Origin: Chrysomallon squamiferum
Taxonomy: Eukaryota; Mollusca; Gastropoda; Neomphalida; Peltospiridae
DNA length: 35,000 nt
Assembly (NCBI GenBank): GCA_012295275.1
Contig: CM022669.1
Location: 12,945,172-12,980,171, forward strand
Reading direction: 5' to 3'
In this document: piece after piece, positions 32,858 through 35,000 of the stretch
Layout: the number at the start of each line of letters is the position of its first letter
How positions within the stretch are numbered: the stretch's first letter is position 1
Program-made: the position numbers and the translations under genes
The notes under the pieces: model-generated
What the model saw: only the letters and a program-made list of their open reading frames with translations
Told to the model about the DNA's origin: nothing
Databases searched by the model: none

Positions 32858-33010
32858 ATACTAATAATACACAGAAACATACATATATGTGTACGTAGGT
32901 TTGGATGTATGTATGTATTATTATCTATATGCGTGTGTGACTGTCTGTGCATTATTACAGATGTATGTATGTACGTAGGTTTGGATGTATGTATATATAA
33001 GTACCAATCA
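32651..33010. repeat. Tetranucleotide region with palindrome and 80-bp direct repeat
   Basis: CATA/CCTACGTA words (32656-32700) and GATA/GGAT words (32715-32795) precede a near loop-free palindrome (32795-32890): TGTCTGTGTATTATT on the left and AATAATACACAGAAACA on the right around ATT and AT repeats. The 24-base word beginning GTACGTAGGTTTGGATG occurs at 32891 and again at 32971, exactly 80 apart. Its inverse, CAAACCTACGTA, is at 32664. Confidence 0.88.
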
Positions 33011-33294
33011 TGTCTATGTGTATATCTGTCTGTCTGTGTCTGGATGTTTGAATGCGCAGCCAGCACTTATACGCAAACAAATTCACAGCAGAAAATTCTT
33101 TACTGCATAGGAAAAATAAATCAATTAGCGTCCTTTCAAGTTACAGCTCCCCGTGGAATGTATAACATAAATTTCCATTTAATCCCTGATCCTGAAGTCT
33201 TTTAGCTGTGTCAGTCTGCAGTGAACCACGCAGTTAGCAAACTTCCATAGTTACTGTGTCTAACGAGTGATAACAGTCTTTAATCTGTCACGAA
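33011..33294. other. Complex non-coding sequence
   Basis: Short TCTG run near 33026-33040, then complex sequence. No gene is supported. Confidence 0.5.
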
Positions 33295-33970
33295 TCATTT
33301 AATTATTAACATTCAGCTCTTTCTAATCGGTAGTTTAATTATCATTATCATTTTCAGTTATTTTTCATTCAGATGTTTCTAATGGTCAGTTCTTGTAGGT
33401 TTTTAATTGTCGTTATCATTTTCTGTTATTATCATTCAGATGTTTCTAATCGGTAGTTTGATGTTTTGCTATCATTCAGATAGTTTAATGGTCATTTTAT
33501 CTGTAGTTTTTTTTTTTTCAGTTGTTATCATTCTGATGTTTATAATGGTCATTTCTTATCTGTAGTTTAATTATCATTATCATTTTCAGTTGGTATCATT
33601 AACTTATCATGTTATTATCATTTTCATTTTATACTTTTCATTGATTTATATTTATTAGTTAACCTTATTTAGTTATCCACATTATATTTAATTATCTTTC
33701 AGTTATTATCATTAATTTCAGTTTGTATTATTCAGTTACATATACTAATGAAAGACACTATTTTGTTTTTCTCTTTTAACAATCTCACAGTTATTATCAT
33801 ATTATTTAGTTATCATCAGTTATTTATTTTCATTTACTTGCTATAAATGACTTGTACTCGCTGCTGTTATTCAGTTATCCCTAATTATAATTATCTTTAT
33901 TCAGTTATTTACTCATTTTAATTATCACCACAGAACAATGTATCATTATTAATTTTAATTACCATTATTT
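33295..33970. repeat. Degenerate TTATCA/TTCAGTTATT repeat array
   Basis: CATTCAGATGTTTCTAATSG-type segments start near 33310, 33366, 33433, 33473 and 33529 (steps 56, 67, 40, 56). Each is followed by TAGTTTAATTATC and ATTTTCAGTTATTATC words. After about 33620 only the short TTATCA and TCAGTTATT words persist, to about 33970. It is old and heavily shuffled, and T-rich on the top strand. Confidence 0.8.
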
Positions 33971-34189
33971 AGTTTGATTATATCACTGAAGCGTACAAGC
34001 CATTCGATATTTCCCAAAAGGATTTTTTTTTTTTTTTTTTTTCTTGAATCAGAAATTAACGGGTTCATTAATTAATATCTTTTCCCCGCTATTGTCAAGT
34101 GCTTGTAACGGTCAACGAGAATAATAAAACTAATTAGCGAGTATTATGGAGAGAGAGAAAAAACATATATAAAAGAAAAAAAAAAGTAC
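33971..34189. other. Non-coding sequence with 20-base poly(T)
   Basis: An uninterrupted T run at 34023-34042. The rest is complex AT-rich sequence. Confidence 0.6.
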
Positions 34190-34440
34190 CTCTGAAACCG
34201 GGTTTAATATGAACTGTATAATCAAACACTTTACACGCCCGTTGGGTTAATTAATGGAAGTTCCCAACCACTGGGACAAGTTCCATTAGAGACTCGCTTC
34301 CGCTCTCTAAAAGACCTGGACACCTCCAGAGGCGTTTCAAGATGACTCCTGCTCTAAAGAGAATTAGATGATCATTGTGCGCTAATTTCATGCGCTGCCA
34401 AGCTCCGCGGATTAATTCAATCTACGTAAGTGCAGACCTG
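34190..34440. other. Complex island with inverted repeat and homeodomain words (candidate conserved element)
   Basis: No simple repeats. TAATGGAA (34252-34259) and TTCCATTA (34281-34288) are perfect reverse complements with a GTTCCC/GGGAC pair inside. It overlaps TTAATTAA (34247-34254). A K50-homeodomain word GGATTA is at 34409-34414. No exon is recognised, so a regulatory element is inferred, unproven. Confidence 0.38.
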
Positions 34441-34654
34441 CACACGCTCACAAGCACACACTCTGTGTGTGGTACAGTACAGCAAGAGAGAAAAACAACA
34501 AGAAGGAAATAACCCGGTTTAATATTGCATCACCGGATCCCTGACCTATTGGTACTTGGAATTGGAATGCAAATGGACAGAGTAGGTAAAGAAGACGGGA
34601 TAATGTATGGAAAGTGGAACTGATAGTAAGTGTAGAGGATGGACGAATGCATGG
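34441..34654. other. Complex non-coding sequence
   Basis: Includes an exact POU octamer ATGCAAAT at 34567-34574. GGTTTAATAT at about 34517 repeats the word at 34201, 316 bases away. No gene is supported. Confidence 0.5.
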
Positions 34655-34714
34655 ACAGATGGATGGATGGATGGATGGAAAGAGAAAAGAAAGAATGAAT
34701 GAATGAATGAATAA
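34655..34714. repeat. (GGAT)n-linker-(GAAT)n composite repeat
   Basis: GGAT units, a GAAAGAGAAAAGAAAG linker and GAAT units. Over 43 bases it differs at one position from 32605-32647. Confidence 0.95.
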
Positions 34715-34869
34715 TGAACGAAATAATAAATTAATTTTTTTATTTAAAAGACATATTAAGACTGTGATATTAAAGATTACAACGTGTTGGTTATGCATTT
34801 TATTTGTACCGATTTGAAAAAGGAAACACGATATATATTTTGCCAGTAGTTTTTATTTATTTCTAGCAT

Positions 34870-34900
<31 letters not shown>

Positions 34901-35000
34901 ATCCCTCCATGCACTTATTCATAGTCAGCAAAGTGTTTTTCATAAAGTTGCTGCTGGAACAGAACTGTGTTATGCTCGACTCATTATACAACACATGCAT
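34715..35000. other. AT-rich non-coding sequence with 28-base poly(T)
   Basis: T run at 34873-34900, otherwise AT-rich complex sequence to the window end. No gene is supported. Confidence 0.6.

Overview
This window looks like intergenic (or very long intronic) DNA from a large, AT-rich, microsatellite-saturated animal genome. I see no convincing exon, no rRNA or tRNA, and no intact transposon. Long (TC)n, (AC)n, (AAT)n, (TATG)n, (GGAT)n, (TTTA)n and (ACT)n tracts, the lack of bacterial-style gene packing, and a possible decayed SINE core of a type I recall from cephalopods suggest a mollusc, most likely an octopus or other coleoid. This is inference from texture, not a species identification.

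Layout. 1-3400: AT-rich sequence with two long (TC)n tracts and two (AAT)n tracts. 3401-3990: a CpG-richer island with a perfect NRF1-type palindrome and a CTCF-like core, the best promoter or insulator candidate. 4000-7260: low-complexity DNA, (AC)n(AG)n, then nearly 1 kb of pyrimidine and trinucleotide repeats. 7360-9000: complex sequence broken by an (AAAT)n block. 9360-12750: trinucleotide clusters plus a 36-bp minisatellite (10441-10800). 13180-14990: complex islands and a cryptically simple GTAG/GACA stretch. 15250-17475: (ACT)n, (GTT)n, (TATG)n and (ATT)n around a complex island (16081-16460) with nested palindromes. 17480-23235: mostly complex AT-rich DNA with a CA/TG palindrome at 21.5 kb. 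23239-24185: (GGAT)n, a second and unrelated 36-bp minisatellite, and a complex island. 24190-26030: T-rich DNA and opposed (TC)n and (AG)n tracts. 26960-27895: a degenerate 44-bp minisatellite whose units each hold a small inverted repeat. 28140-30862: T-rich DNA, GT/AC hairpin, ATT, TAG and TC repeats around a motif-rich island (29390-29720). 30863-32340: complex DNA with a possible SINE relic, a 44-base poly(A) and a diverged 180-bp duplication. 32341-33010: tetranucleotides and a near loop-free palindrome. 33295-33970: degenerate TTATCA-rich repeats. 34190-34440: a complex island with an inverted repeat.

There are no genes to connect. The main reading is a gene desert poor in recognisable transposons, where short complex islands carrying homeodomain-, POU-, FOX-, GATA-, CRE- and NRF1-like words alternate with tandem repeats. 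That pattern fits regulatory DNA around a developmental gene outside the window, but only cross-species alignment or chromatin data could show it. The least expected structures are the three minisatellites, the microsatellite palindromes, and a composite GGAT/GAAT repeat present almost identically at two sites.
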